The notes under the pieces were generated by a model. It had not been told where the DNA came from. It searched no databases and saw only the letters and a program-made list of their open reading frames with translations. A stretch of 64,000 nt of DNA from positions 11,691 through 75,690 of the forward strand of contig JBIOUX010000203.1 of assembly GCA_044867425.1 (NCBI GenBank), read 5' to 3'. Shown piece by piece: positions 8,601-16,725 of the stretch. This DNA is from CAWBJP01 sp044867425 (GTDB lineage: Bacteria > Actinomycetota > Acidimicrobiia > IMCC26256 > BP-133). Position numbers and translations under genes: made by a program. The first letter of the stretch is position 1, and each line of letters opens with the position of its first letter.

Positions 8601-8990
8601 GCAGTCCGACTCCTCGAAAGCGACATCCCCGGCGCTGACCCCGATCCGCACTTCCAACGGCAGGTCGCTCGAACCCGACCGGTTGTGGCGGTCGAGGGCT
8701 TGCTGAATCGCAACCGCGGCACCGAGAGCGTCGGACGCTCCGATAAACGTGGCCATGACGCCGTCCCCGAGGTTCTTCACCAGTCGTCCCCGGTTCGCCA
8801 CGATCGCGTTCGAGATCAGCCGGTCGTGGGTCCGGCGAAGCTCCTCGGCGGCGTCCTCCCCCAGACGAGACCGAAGCTCGGTCGATCCGACCAGGTCCGT
8901 GAAGACCACGATTGCCGTCGATCGGTCCACCCCGGCGCCACTGTCCGCGACCACGTCCGAATCGTAGGCACGCCCTTCCGGCCGTGCCAC
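5658..8990 (-). CDS. Class III nucleotidyl cyclase - AAA ATPase - TPR regulator
   Basis: The 1110-aa product starts at GTG. Residues about 22-190 form a class III adenylate/guanylate cyclase domain with both metal-site aspartates (VFTDLVGST, NLGDGVMATF). A STAND/AAA module follows (about 210-560) with Walker A GEPGIGKTR and Walker B VLLVLDDLHW, then a TPR-rich C-terminal half. No HTH is seen, so it more likely acts through cyclic nucleotide or protein contacts than by binding DNA. It lies inside the tRNA-Val element and its frame is intact, unlike the element's own mobility genes. A paralogue with an added SARP-type DNA-binding domain is at 37988-42139. The start is uncertain because no good ribosome site is seen. 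Confidence 0.8.
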   Translation of the reverse strand: MARPEGRAYDSDVVADSGAGVDRSTAIVVFTDLVGSTELRSRLGEDAAEELRRTHDRLISNAIVANRGRLVKNLGDGVMATFIGASDALGAAVAIQQALDRHNRSGSSDLPLEVRIGVSAGDVAFEESDCFGTPVIEAARLCAAAGGTKILVTEVVRLLAGTAGSHQFVPVGALDLKGLPAPVAAYEVRWEPLAGSVLPMPAFLTRTGRVFVGREEELERLQQLWKEATAGERRVALLAGEPGIGKTRLAVELAVRTGESGGVVLAGRCDEDLGVPYQPFVEALRHYVTSAENRRLGRYAGELARLLPELTEFVGDLPEPLRSDPETERYRLFDALAAWLADVSAEAPVLLVLDDLHWAAKPTLLLLRHVLRSQEALRLLVLITYRDSDIGRGHPMSDLLAELRRDGGMQRLVLSGLDVSGVAAFIETAAGHSLEEEEQQLPRVVWRETEGNPFFVAEVLRHLSESGAIEQRDGRWVLNAAVDELGIPEGVRDVVGRRLSRLTEATNRVLATAAVVGPEFEAAVVERAAGVEEDEVFAAFEEATNARLLVEVPGARYRFAHALVRATLYDELSGPRRVALHRRVAEAIESLHGRALDDYLPALAHHWARTAAPAADTARAVDYATRAGDRALAQLAHDEAVTYYQQALELLDIAEGSAEEERIELLIAMGEAQRRAGDPSHRETLLHASGLAAERGDADAVARAALANTRGMFSSVVGEVDHERVTAFEAALEAGGDDDTPTRARLLAALGVELMYAGDRERRIRLADEALAIARRSGDVATLAHVLLERFFTISFPDTLEERLANTEELVPLAERLGDPVITARALLLRFRALVESGDIEEADLHLEAAERLTEELGQPTLRWLVGLTATARTILAGDLEEGERRARAGFELGQATGQLDAASFLAGHLFLVRFEQGRLGELEELLTERVAAVPGLPLLRAYLALLLCELDRPDEAIAHYEMLAGENFAVPLDNAWMLAVPQCAAVCAFLGDRGRAQVLFDLLLPYASQISFTSGGALGAVAHYLAALATTFGDFDEAERRFASAATTHERIGAPIWLARTQLEWARMLLARARPGDVERARDLLGQVVATARERGLANIERRAVHLLT

Positions 8991-9161
8991 CGGCTGGTGG
9001 GCTGGCGCTCATGCCCTTCGGGCCGTCCGCGACGGACGGGGGCGCGTCGAGCGGTTCCAACGGCAGCGAATCGACAGATCGACGTTCTGGCGCTTCCGAT
9101 CGCTGGTGACCCGCCAATGCCCTGATTCACTCGGCGTGGCGGAGGTCGGCCAGCGGGTGCT

Positions 9162-11092
9162 TCACGCCGGAGCCGGATGAATCTGGCGTTTTCGGTCACC
9201 CGCTGAGTGCGCGACCGTCGCGCTCCTCCGAATGGGCTTCGGGAGGCTACAGCCCGAGATCGAGACTCGCCCCCAGCTCCGGCTGCCGACATGGGCGACT
9301 TGCTGGAGTTCGGGGAGGAGACCGTTTTCGAGGCCGCGGTCTGGGGTTGGAGTCGCCCGGTCGATCTCGCGGTCGAGGTGGTCGAGGCGCCGTTGGGCCT
9401 CAGGGTGCCCTGTGAGCCAGTCGTCTCGTTCCTCGACCTGCGGAGGAGTTCGTGTCGGCCCTCCTCGAGGGCGCTGATGTTTCCCTCCAGGCGGTCCCGC
9501 TCGGGGCCCGACGCCCGCTCGAATAGTTCTTGGGCGGTCGTTTCCTCTGCGGCCGAGGCCTTGGCGCTGCGTTGCCAGTGGCGCCGGCTCCGCCAGTCCA
9601 TGTTGGGCATGCGGGCGAAGGTCTCCGCCTGGCGGCGGCCATGTTGTGCCCGGGCGAGTGCCTGGGCGGCTTCTCCCTCCGGGGTGTCGGCGTAGCGGCT
9701 GCGTCCGCTGCCGAGCTCCACGAGGGCTTGACGGAGGTCCGCCAGCCGGGACTCGACGCTGTGCAGGAGCGGCCGGGCATCCGGCGGAATGGCGGCGGCC
9801 ACCGCTTCGCGCTCCGCCCGCAGGCGGGCCAGGCGCAGGGCCGATTCCGGGGAGATCGGGGGGTGGGCGCGGCTCGGAGGGAACTCGGGGGTGGGGGTGC
9901 CGGTGTCGATGGCCCAGCGGGGTCTGTGTTCAGCTGACCAGTCGCGGGCGGGGTCTTCGACGGCCTGGTCGCGGTTGTCGGCGACGACATAGACCGACGA
10001 CATAGACGTGGGATGTGTGCCGGGCCCGGCTCATGGCCATGTAGGCGAGTTCTCGGCCGCCGCCGTCTTCGTAGCGGTGGGCGGTGTCCACGGTGGCGCC
10101 CTGGGAGCGGTGGATGGTGACGGCGTACCCGAGGGCCAGCCGGTCAGCGGTCGCCTCTTCGGGGGCGAAGGGCTGGAGACGGCCGTCGTCCATGCGGGCC
10201 GTGAGGGTGTCCAGGCGGGGGTCGACCTCGAGGACCCGGCCCCGTTCGCTGGTGACCAGTTGACCGTCGGCGCCGGGGGCGAGGGTGACGATGCGGTCCC
10301 CGGCGGCGTAGCGGCGGCCGCCGGGGGCTGTCAGAAGTGGACCTCGAGCGCTTCGTTGGGGATCCCGGCGATGGCCCAGTGGCCGAGACGCCCCGACGGG
10401 CCATGGTCCGCCTCGATGGCGTAGCCCAAATCGACCGCCTTCCGGGCCGACGCCATCCGCCCGACCATGGTCGCGGCGTGGAGGTGCTCCCGCCACAGAG
10501 ACGTGTCCGGCGCCTTGTAGCCGCCCCGCCGGTCGAGCATCTCGACCACGTTGGCCACCAGCACGTGGTCGTGGGGGCAGGGATCCGCGGCCCGGCTGGT
10601 CGCATGGCGGGTATGGGCGTAGACCAAGCCGCTGGTGGCCGCCGGCGTCCGGGAGCGACCGCGACGACCCCCCGCCCACCGGGTGAGCCCATCGAGATAG
10701 GCCAGGGTGGCGTCCCGCTCGGCGTCCATGATGGCGTGCATGTCCTCGACCCGGCCGAGAACGCCGAGCTCGGCCACCGACTTGTGGGCCGAGATCACCA
10801 GCTCCATCCCGGGACGAAGCGCGCGGACCAGCCGCCGGCCGGTCGTGGGGTCGCAGGCACCACCCGGGCCGTAGATGGCCACGTACTGAGCGTCGGTCAC
10901 CGAACCGACCAGCCCGAACCGCTCCGCTCCCAAACCGCCCCAGGCGAGGGGGGTCTCGCCCCGGGAGGCGTAATAGGCCAGGGCCTGGCCGGCGTGATCG
11001 TCGGCCCGGTCGACGACGGTCGCCCGGTGGTAGGCCACCGAGTCCGCCCCCATCATCCGCATCCACGCCACAGCGTCGACACCCCCCGGCAA
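9162..11092 (-). pseudogene. MobF (TrwC/TraI) relaxase-helicase, broken in several places
   Basis: The N-terminal part (10331-11092) is a TrwC relaxase domain with the histidine cluster CPHDHVLVAN. It stops at EALEVHF, and the next homologous sequence, in another frame, is the extreme C-terminal helicase region (YAAGDRIVTLAPG, GYAVTIHRSQGATVD, ELAYMAMSRARHTSHVYVV). The central Walker A/B helicase part is therefore deleted. An exact 13-bp tandem duplication (9982-9994, 9995-10007) shifts the frame again; removing one copy restores HVYVVADNRDQ. A third shift, one missing base near 9440, separates RHELLR from QVEERDDWLTGHPEAQ. The tail ends near 9162. Intact proteins of this family nick oriT and unwind DNA for conjugation; this one cannot. 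Confidence 0.8.
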
Positions 11093-11684
11093 CTTCGTTG
11101 CAATCGTCTTCGCCGCTTTGGGGAATTGAAGCGTTGAGTCGGGAGTTTGTAAAGGATTATTTCGTGAGTGGTTGTTCTTGGTTATTGGAGGTTAGTAGGG
11201 GTCTCTGGTGGTCAGTGGTATTGGCTATAGAGGTAGGCGTTACTCGCGTTGATCGGTTTCGACGGTGTGCCGGCCCACGGTGTCCGGAGATGCGACACAC
11301 GGGCCGGTCGGCCTCCGGGTCCCGTGGCCAGCGGGAAGCTGGGAGCCCGAACGCCGCCCGAGCATGAGGCCACGAATTAGGTGGCGTGCGAGGCCGAGTG
11401 TGAGGTCGGGAACGCATTCTGGGGCGAATCTCCAGATTTTTCTTGGTCGGGAACGGTTCGGGAACCAAACCGGGAAGGTGACCGGGAATCCCGAAGCGCA
11501 TGATCGGCCCCAAGAAACCCGCGTCGCGAAACCGGTTCCCGACCGCCAGTAGTTGATTGTGACGGGACCGGAAGGGCCGTCAACGGTGCCGACGAGTCAA
11601 GGAGGTGTTTCGAGGTTCGTGTCGCATTCTGGGCTGCGGGACGCGCATAGGTCCAAGAGAAGGCTGTCATAGGAGGAACGTAGA
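11093..11684. other. Non-coding control region of the element, possible oriT/origin
   Basis: 592 bases between the divergent relaxase remnant and excisionase genes. 11130-11250 is distinctly AT-richer than its surroundings and 11400-11545 holds the iteron-like array. No frame here resembles a protein. The position (upstream of relaxase and of xis-int) suits an oriT, replication origin or promoter-operator region, but no nic-site consensus is recognised. Confidence 0.45.
11407..11541 (+). repeat. Iteron-like CGGGAA repeats
   Basis: CGGGAA occurs at 11407, 11448, 11459, 11471 and 11483. The last four are spaced 11, 12 and 12 bp, close to one helical turn, and an inverted copy (GTTCCCG) is at 11535-11541. 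Such phased repeats are typical of binding arrays for Rep, Xis or repressor proteins. Confidence 0.5.
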
Positions 11685-12002
11685 ATGGCGAAGACGACTG
11701 GGGTAGGCGGTGGCGTGAATGGGAATGGAGGGCGGCCACCGCTCATGGACATCGAAGCGGTGGCAGAACGCTTCTCGGTCGGGGTGCGCCACGTCCGCCG
11801 GCTCGTCACCGAGAAGCGGATCCCGTACCGGAAGTGGGGGCACCTCATCCGCTTCGAACCCGACGAGATCGAGGAATGGATCGCAGCCTCGCGAGTGCCG
11901 GAGCGGCCGGTACCGGATAGGGCAAGCCGCACGAGGCAGCCGTGGGCATCCCGCCCGCGGCAGTTCGACGAGAACGGAAGGAGGCGTGATCATGCCGACT
12001 AG
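11685..12002 (+). CDS. Excisionase-like helix-turn-helix protein
   Basis: The 105-aa product starts at an ATG with GGAGGAA 7 nt upstream. Residues about 20-65 form an AlpA/excisionase-type winged helix (DIEAVAERFSVGVRHVRRLV ... YRKWGHLIRFEPDEIEEWI). Its stop overlaps the integrase start by 11 nt, so the two are translationally coupled. It probably directs excision and may repress its own promoter through the upstream CGGGAA array. The C-terminus is basic and probably disordered. Confidence 0.8.
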   Translation: MAKTTGVGGGVNGNGGRPPLMDIEAVAERFSVGVRHVRRLVTEKRIPYRKWGHLIRFEPDEIEEWIAASRVPERPVPDRASRTRQPWASRPRQFDENGRRRDHAD

Positions 12003-13159
12003 ACGCCGGCGGACTGCGGGGAGCGTACGGCGACTCCCCTCGGGGCGGTGGCAGGCCTGCATCCGCGATCCGCGCACGAACCTCCTGGAATCGCTCGGGA
12101 GCTACGACACCAAGGGCGACGCCGACCGCGCCCTCGCACTGGCCACGACCGACGGGCTGCGCGGCCAGTGGGCCAGCCCTGCGCTCGGCCGGCGCCGCCT
12201 GGCCGAGTGGGTGGACCAATGGTGAGCCACGACGACCGACCTGGCTCCGACGACACGGGTAAGGGGACGAGGCGGTCATCCGTCGCCACGTCCTCCCGGC
12301 CTTTGGGACCTGCGCCCTGGCCGACGTCGGCCAGCTCGATGTCCGATCCTGGGTGGCCGACCTCGTGGCCTCCGGACTGGCGCCGACGACCGTCCACAAG
12401 GCGTACCAGGTGCTCTCCAAGGCCATGGGCGCCGCCGTGGATGCTGGCTTGCTGGCGCTCAGCCCCTGCCGCAATGTCCCGCTGCCCAAGGTCGAACCCC
12501 GTGAGATGCGATTCCTCTCCCCCGACGAGATCGCACGCCTCGCCGCCGTCATCGCCCCCCGCTACCGCGCCCTCGTGCTGGTGGGCGGCTACGGCGGGCT
12601 CCGCATCGGCGAGCTGGCCGGGCTGCGCCGCGCCCGCGTCGATGTGCTCCGCGCCCGTCTCGACGTGGCCGAGAACATCGTGGAGGTCCGGGGCGAGGTC
12701 TTCACGGGCGGGCCCAAGACCCGAGCAGGTCGGCGCCAGATTCCACTCCCCCGCCCCGTGGCCGACGAGGTCGCCGTTCACCTCGAGCGCTTCGTACCGC
12801 CGGAACCCGACTCCCTCGTCTTCGCCGGCCGGGACGGCGGCGCCCTTCGGGCCCGGGCCTGGCGGGCCCGGCATTGGGCACCGGCCGTGGCCGAAGGCGT
12901 GTTGGCGCCCCTGCGTCCGCACGACCTGCGCCACACCGCGGTGGCCCTCTGGATCGCCCAAGGGGCGAGCCCCAAGCAGATCGCCACCTGGGCCGGGCAC
13001 ACCTCGGTGTCAGTCGTGCTCGACCGCTACGGGCACCTCTTCCCGGGTCACGAGGAGGCGGTGATGCGGCGTCTCGAGGAGGGCTACGCGACACCCACGG
13101 CCCCCGTCCGGGCCGACGTGCGGACCCTCCCGAAAGCGTCCACCAAGCCCCACCATTGA
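11992..13159 (+). pseudogene. Tyrosine site-specific integrase with nonsense and frameshift lesions
   Basis: ATG start with a GGAGG ribosome site, overlapping the excisionase gene. The first 77 residues (TAGSVRRLPSGRWQACIRDP ... AEWVDQW) end at TGA 12223-12225, where related proteins continue. Sense resumes in the same frame (ATTTDLAPTTRVR), and one extra G in 12263-12266 then moves it to the frame that carries the rest (DEAVIRRHVLPAFG onward). The catalytic domain is complete: Arg in GLRIGEL, HDLRH, AGHTS and the nucleophile in DRYGH. The enzyme would act on the adjacent tRNA-Val site. Two independent lesions argue for a pseudogene, but a sequencing error at the G run is possible. Confidence 0.8.
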
Positions 13160-13173
13160 CCTCTCGTGCCATT

Positions 13174-13200
13174 TCGTTATGGCACGTTCGTGGCACGCCG
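13174..13200 (+). repeat. Inner-end repeat, right copy
   Basis: Identical over 27 nt to 4078-4104. It lies 15 nt after the integrase stop and about 58 nt before the attR tRNA sequence. Confidence 0.7.
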
Positions 13201-13218
13201 GGATTCCAAGCGCGAATC

Positions 13219-13240
13219 AGCCCCGGCGAAAACCGGGGCT
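13219..13240 (-). terminator. tRNA-Val terminator hairpin
   Basis: AGCCCCGG and CCGGGGCT pair with a CGAAAA loop, 15 nt 3' of the tRNA-Val CCA end. The shared stem at 3900-3920 shows that the element's incoming attachment site included the tRNA's downstream hairpin. Confidence 0.55.
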
Positions 13241-13255
13241 GACCTGCTCTGTTGC

Positions 13256-13330
13256 TGGTGGGCGCTAGAGGATTTGAACCTCTGACCCCTTCCGCGTCAA
13301 GGAAGTGCTCTCCCCCTGAGCTAAGCGCCC
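13256..13330 (-). tRNA. tRNA-Val (anticodon GAC), CCA encoded
   Basis: A complete cloverleaf can be folded: acceptor GGGCGCT/AGCGCCC, D arm GCTC...GAGC, anticodon stem CTTCC/GGAAG with loop TTGACGC (GAC), T arm AGAGG-TTCAAAT-CCTCT, discriminator A and encoded CCA. Its 3' half from the anticodon loop is duplicated at 3932-3979, so this gene is the integration target rebuilt with the element's own 3' end. Confidence 0.93.
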
Positions 13331-13505
13331 GAGATTCTCTGCCACCCCCCGAACACCCGATTGACACTGGGGGTGACAAGCTGAGCCGGAACTCGACCGA
13401 CATCCTAGACCTCGCCGCCCACCGGCGAGGCCGGGATGATCCCTTCACTGGTTCACCTGGCCGCGGTGACATTCAGGCACCACAATTCCGGGTCGGGAGG
13501 CCGGG

Positions 13506-15368
13506 ATGGAGCACGAGCGGGGAGGCGGGGGCCGTCGGAGGTGCCAGCCCCTCGGCGGGCGCCGGAGGCGGTGGGTCCTCCTCGGTCTGATCGCCGTCTT
13601 CGTCGCGGTCTCGGGCACGGCAGCCCGGGCCCACTCCAGCCTCGTGCGGTCCCAGCCGCCGGCCAACGCTCTGCTCCCCGCCGGCCCAGAGGAGATTCGG
13701 CTGTGGTTCTCCGAGCCCGTGGATCCGAGACACGCCGAGATCCGCCTCCTCGACGCCTCCGAACAGCCGGTGGAAGGGGGGAGCTTGCGGTCCATCCCCG
13801 GGGAACCCAATGGCCTGGCCCTCCACATCGGTCTCGCAGACTCCGGCCGCTATCTCGTCTCCTGGCGCGTGCTGTCGCGGATCGAGGGCCACGTCACGAG
13901 GGGTGCGTACTCCTTCGGGGTGGGGGGTCGAGACGGGCCACCGGTTGATGACACCGCGGCGGCTGCACGGGCGTCGTCTTCGTCGGCGGTTCCCGGCGAG
14001 GCGCAGCTGCGGGGGCTCGTCTTCCTGCTCGCCGCATGGATCGTCGGCGGCGCCCTGTTCAGCCTCCTGGTCGCGCCCGGCTTCGTCGTCCCCCGCCTCC
14101 TGCTGGTGACACCCGCTGCCCTCCTGCCGCTCATGACCGTGGGATGGACCGTGGTCTGGTCGCTCCAGGGGGCCGGGCTGTCAGGGGCCACCGAACTCCT
14201 CGCCACCAGAGCGGGGATGTTCTTCCTGGTACGCGACCTCGCCGCGCTGGCCACCCTGGCGGCCGTGCGGTTCCGGCCTGCTGTCCGCCTCGGGACGGGG
14301 TTGGCCTTCCTCGCCACCCTGTCCCTGGCGGCGCACGCCGCCGCCACGGAGGATCCCCTGGCCCCGGTGCTCGACTGGGTCCACCTGCTGGCGGCGGCCG
14401 CTTGGGCGGGGGGCCTGGGACACCTGGTCTGGCTGGCATGGCTCCGGCCCCCGGGTTTCGCCTGGCGGCCGGTGATCCGTCGCTTCTCCAACCTCGCTCT
14501 GGTTTCGGTTGGGGGTCTGGCGGCAACCGGCCTGTACCGGGCCATCCAGGAGCTGGGCGGGTGGAAGGGGCTTTCGGGGACAGGCTTCGGCCGGCTTCTC
14601 CTGCTCAAGTCTGGGGCTTTCGGTCTGGCCTTGGTCCTGGGCGGGATCCATCTGGTGCGCTGGCGGCGTCGGGGTGAAGAGGATCCGGCTCCGTTCCGCG
14701 CCAGCCTGGCCGCCGAGGCCACCGTTTTGTCCGTGGTCATCTTGTTGACGGGGGTGCTCACCACCCGCAGCCCCGGGAGGCTGGAGCCCGCCACGCAGGC
14801 CCTGCGGCTCGACGAGCGGGCAGGCAACTGGCGTTTCGCCCTCGAGATGCGCCCGGGGTGGGCGGGAACCAACGAGGTCCGGGTCCGTCTCCGGCCGCCG
14901 GCGTCCCAACGATCTCCCCGCCGGGTGGAGCTCGGCCTGGCCGTCGAACCCCATCCGGACCACGTCGTGTGGGTGGCGGAGACCGACCTGCGCCGAGCGG
15001 CGCCCTTCGAGTTCACGGGCGCGACCGACCGGCTGACCGTCCCCTGGGACCGGTGGAGCGCCGAGGTGCGGATCTGGCCCCACGACGGAGCCCCGCAGGT
15101 GCAGGGGCGGGCCGATTTCGCTCTGCGGGAGCCCGTCGACGTCCTCCGGGCGCCTCGTCCGGCCGGCCTCCGCCTCGTCGCCGCTAGCCTCCCGGTGGCC
15201 CTGGTGTTGTTGCTCCTTCGCCGCCGCCGGCGGCGACTAGAGCGCTCCCAGGTAGGCCCGATGGAGGACGTCGAGGAGCACGGCCTCGCCGACCTCGGCG
15301 CGGTGGCCGGAGAAGACCAGCCGGCCCGTCTGCAGCACATGAAGACGACTTCCCAGCTCGAGGGGTAG
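13506..15368 (+). CDS. CopC-CopD fusion copper transport/resistance protein
   Basis: The 620-aa product starts at an ATG with GGAGG 4 nt upstream. After a signal anchor, the mature N-terminus begins with the CopC copper-site histidine (ARAHSSLVRSQPP). A CopC beta-sandwich (about 40-140) is followed by CopD with about eight membrane helices (about 165-420), then an extracytoplasmic region and a last helix near 555-570. CopC binds periplasmic copper and CopD is thought to pass it through the membrane. The last 44 codons run antisense over the 3' end of livF, so the two genes converge with a 132-nt overlap. The abundance of cupredoxins nearby fits copper supply to secreted enzymes. Confidence 0.85.
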   Translation: MEHERGGGGRRRCQPLGGRRRRWVLLGLIAVFVAVSGTAARAHSSLVRSQPPANALLPAGPEEIRLWFSEPVDPRHAEIRLLDASEQPVEGGSLRSIPGEPNGLALHIGLADSGRYLVSWRVLSRIEGHVTRGAYSFGVGGRDGPPVDDTAAAARASSSSAVPGEAQLRGLVFLLAAWIVGGALFSLLVAPGFVVPRLLLVTPAALLPLMTVGWTVVWSLQGAGLSGATELLATRAGMFFLVRDLAALATLAAVRFRPAVRLGTGLAFLATLSLAAHAAATEDPLAPVLDWVHLLAAAAWAGGLGHLVWLAWLRPPGFAWRPVIRRFSNLALVSVGGLAATGLYRAIQELGGWKGLSGTGFGRLLLLKSGAFGLALVLGGIHLVRWRRRGEEDPAPFRASLAAEATVLSVVILLTGVLTTRSPGRLEPATQALRLDERAGNWRFALEMRPGWAGTNEVRVRLRPPASQRSPRRVELGLAVEPHPDHVVWVAETDLRRAAPFEFTGATDRLTVPWDRWSAEVRIWPHDGAPQVQGRADFALREPVDVLRAPRPAGLRLVAASLPVALVLLLLRRRRRRLERSQVGPMEDVEEHGLADLGAVAGEDQPARLQHMKTTSQLEG

Positions 15369-16022
15369 GCGGACGTTCTGTTCGACCAGCAGGATGGTGG
15401 TCCCCCGGGCGGCCAGACCCTGCACGATCTCCAGGATCTCCTCGATCACGAGGGGGGCGAGGCCCATGGACGGTTCATCCAGCATGAGGAGCCGGGGCTC
15501 GGACATGAGCGCCCGGGCGATGGCCAGCATCTGCTGCTCACCGCCGGACAGCGTTCCCGCCGCCTGCCGGCTCCGCTCCCGGAGCCGGGGCAGCAGGTCC
15601 ATGACCTCCTCCAGGCGTTCTTCCAATGCCGCCCGGCGCCGTGAGAGCCGCAAGTAGGCGCCGGCCAGGAGGTTTTCGTACACGGTCATCTCGGGGAAGA
15701 GCAGCCGGCCCTCGGGAACGAGCACCAGCCCGGCCCGCACCCGCTGCTCCGCGCTGCGGGAGCTCACCTCGACGCCGGCCAGGGTGATCCGGCCCCGTCC
15801 GCGCAGCACGCCGGCGATGGCGTAGAGGGTGGTCGTCTTCCCGGCGCCGTTGGGTCCCAGCAGGCAGGTGACCTCGCCCTCGGGGACCTCGAAACTCACC
15901 CCGCGAACCGCCTCGATGGACCCGTAGGACACTCGCAGGTCCTCCACCACGAGGAGGGGCTGCGTCCCGAGCGGGGCGTCCCGAGCCCCGGTGTCCTCAG
16001 CGGTCGGGCCGGGGCTTGCCAA
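15237..16022 (-). CDS. livF: Branched-chain amino acid ABC transporter ATPase (LivF)
   Basis: The 261-aa product has Walker A GPNGAGKTT, the signature LSGGEQQ and Walker B LLMLDEPSMGLAP, the last typical of LivF. A TTG start overlaps the livG 3' end by 26 nt; a downstream start is possible because the first 20 residues are not conserved. It is the last gene of a livK-H-M-G-F operon and powers import of a branched-chain amino acid, or perhaps another carboxylate given the adjacent CoA-transferase. Confidence 0.88.
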   Translation of the reverse strand: MASPGPTAEDTGARDAPLGTQPLLVVEDLRVSYGSIEAVRGVSFEVPEGEVTCLLGPNGAGKTTTLYAIAGVLRGRGRITLAGVEVSSRSAEQRVRAGLVLVPEGRLLFPEMTVYENLLAGAYLRLSRRRAALEERLEEVMDLLPRLRERSRQAAGTLSGGEQQMLAIARALMSEPRLLMLDEPSMGLAPLVIEEILEIVQGLAARGTTILLVEQNVRLPLELGSRLHVLQTGRLVFSGHRAEVGEAVLLDVLHRAYLGAL

Positions 16023-16725
16023 GGTAGGCCTCCTGCACCAGAGGGTCCCGCTGGACCTCGCCCGGGATCCCTTCAGCGATCTTGCGGCCGAAGTTCAACA
16101 CGGCGACGCGATCGGTGACGGCCATCACCACGTCCATGTTGTGCTCGACGAGGAGAATTCCCCGGCCCTGCTCCCGCATGGCGCCGACCAGCTCGAGGAA
16201 GGTCTCGATCTCGTCGGCGGTGAGCCCGGCCACCGGTTCGTCGAGAAGCAGGACCCGAGGTCCTGTGGCCAGGGCCCGGGCCATCTCCAGGCGTCGCTGC
16301 TCGCCCAGGCTGAGACTCCCGGCGAGGTCGTCCCGGCGTTGCCCGAGGCCGGCGAAGGTCAGCAGCTGGGCCACTCGAGCCTGCCCGTTCCCGTCCCCGG
16401 CCCCCTCACGACCTTTTGGTCGCCGGGCGATCCAGAGGTGCTCCCACACCGTGAGCTTGTGCCACAGGCGGACGTTCTGGAAGGTGCGGCCGATGCCCAG
16501 CTGGACGCGGCGATCGGTGGGGAGCCGGCTGATGTCGCGCCCGGCGAAGAGGATCCGCCCGGCGGTGGCCGGGAGGGCCCCGGTCACCACATTGATGAGC
16601 GTGGTCTTGCCCGATCCGTTGGGTCCGATGAGGCCGACGATCTCGCCCGTTCGCACCTCCAGATCGACCCCGTCGAGCGCCTGGACGCCCACGAATCGCT
16701 TGGCCAGGCCCTCAACCCGCAACAT
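15997..16725 (-). CDS. livG: Branched-chain amino acid ABC transporter ATPase (LivG)
   Basis: The 242-aa product has Walker A GPNGSGKTT, the signature LSLGEQRR, Walker B VLLLDEPVAGL and the switch histidine in LLVEHNMD. It overlaps livM by 14 nt and livF by 26 nt, which indicates translational coupling. It pairs with LivF as the heterodimeric motor. Confidence 0.9.
   Translation of the reverse strand: MLRVEGLAKRFVGVQALDGVDLEVRTGEIVGLIGPNGSGKTTLINVVTGALPATAGRILFAGRDISRLPTDRRVQLGIGRTFQNVRLWHKLTVWEHLWIARRPKGREGAGDGNGQARVAQLLTFAGLGQRRDDLAGSLSLGEQRRLEMARALATGPRVLLLDEPVAGLTADEIETFLELVGAMREQGRGILLVEHNMDVVMAVTDRVAVLNFGRKIAEGIPGEVQRDPLVQEAYLGKPRPDR

Larger units (their letters stand above)
3932..13305. 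mobile_element. Decayed integrative element in tRNA-Val(GAC)
   Basis: About 9.3 kb is bounded by an exact 48-nt direct repeat (3932-3979 and 13258-13305), which is the 3' half of tRNA-Val from the anticodon loop onward. The intact tRNA sits at the right end, next to a tyrosine integrase (11992-13159) and an excisionase-like gene (11685-12002), the usual layout for tRNA-targeting elements. A MobF relaxase remnant (9162-11092) suggests an ancestor that was mobilisable or conjugative. Cargo is a PIN toxin-antitoxin pair and a cyclase-AAA-TPR regulator. Integrase and relaxase are both broken, so the element is probably immobile unless helped in trans or unless the lesions are sequence errors. Confidence 0.85.

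Noticed and set aside
13410..13430. Small hairpin (CCTCGCCG/CGGCGAGG) upstream of the CopC-CopD gene considered as a riboswitch or attenuator
   Set aside because: Eight-base stem only, no conserved aptamer features and no U tract; not enough to support a regulatory call.
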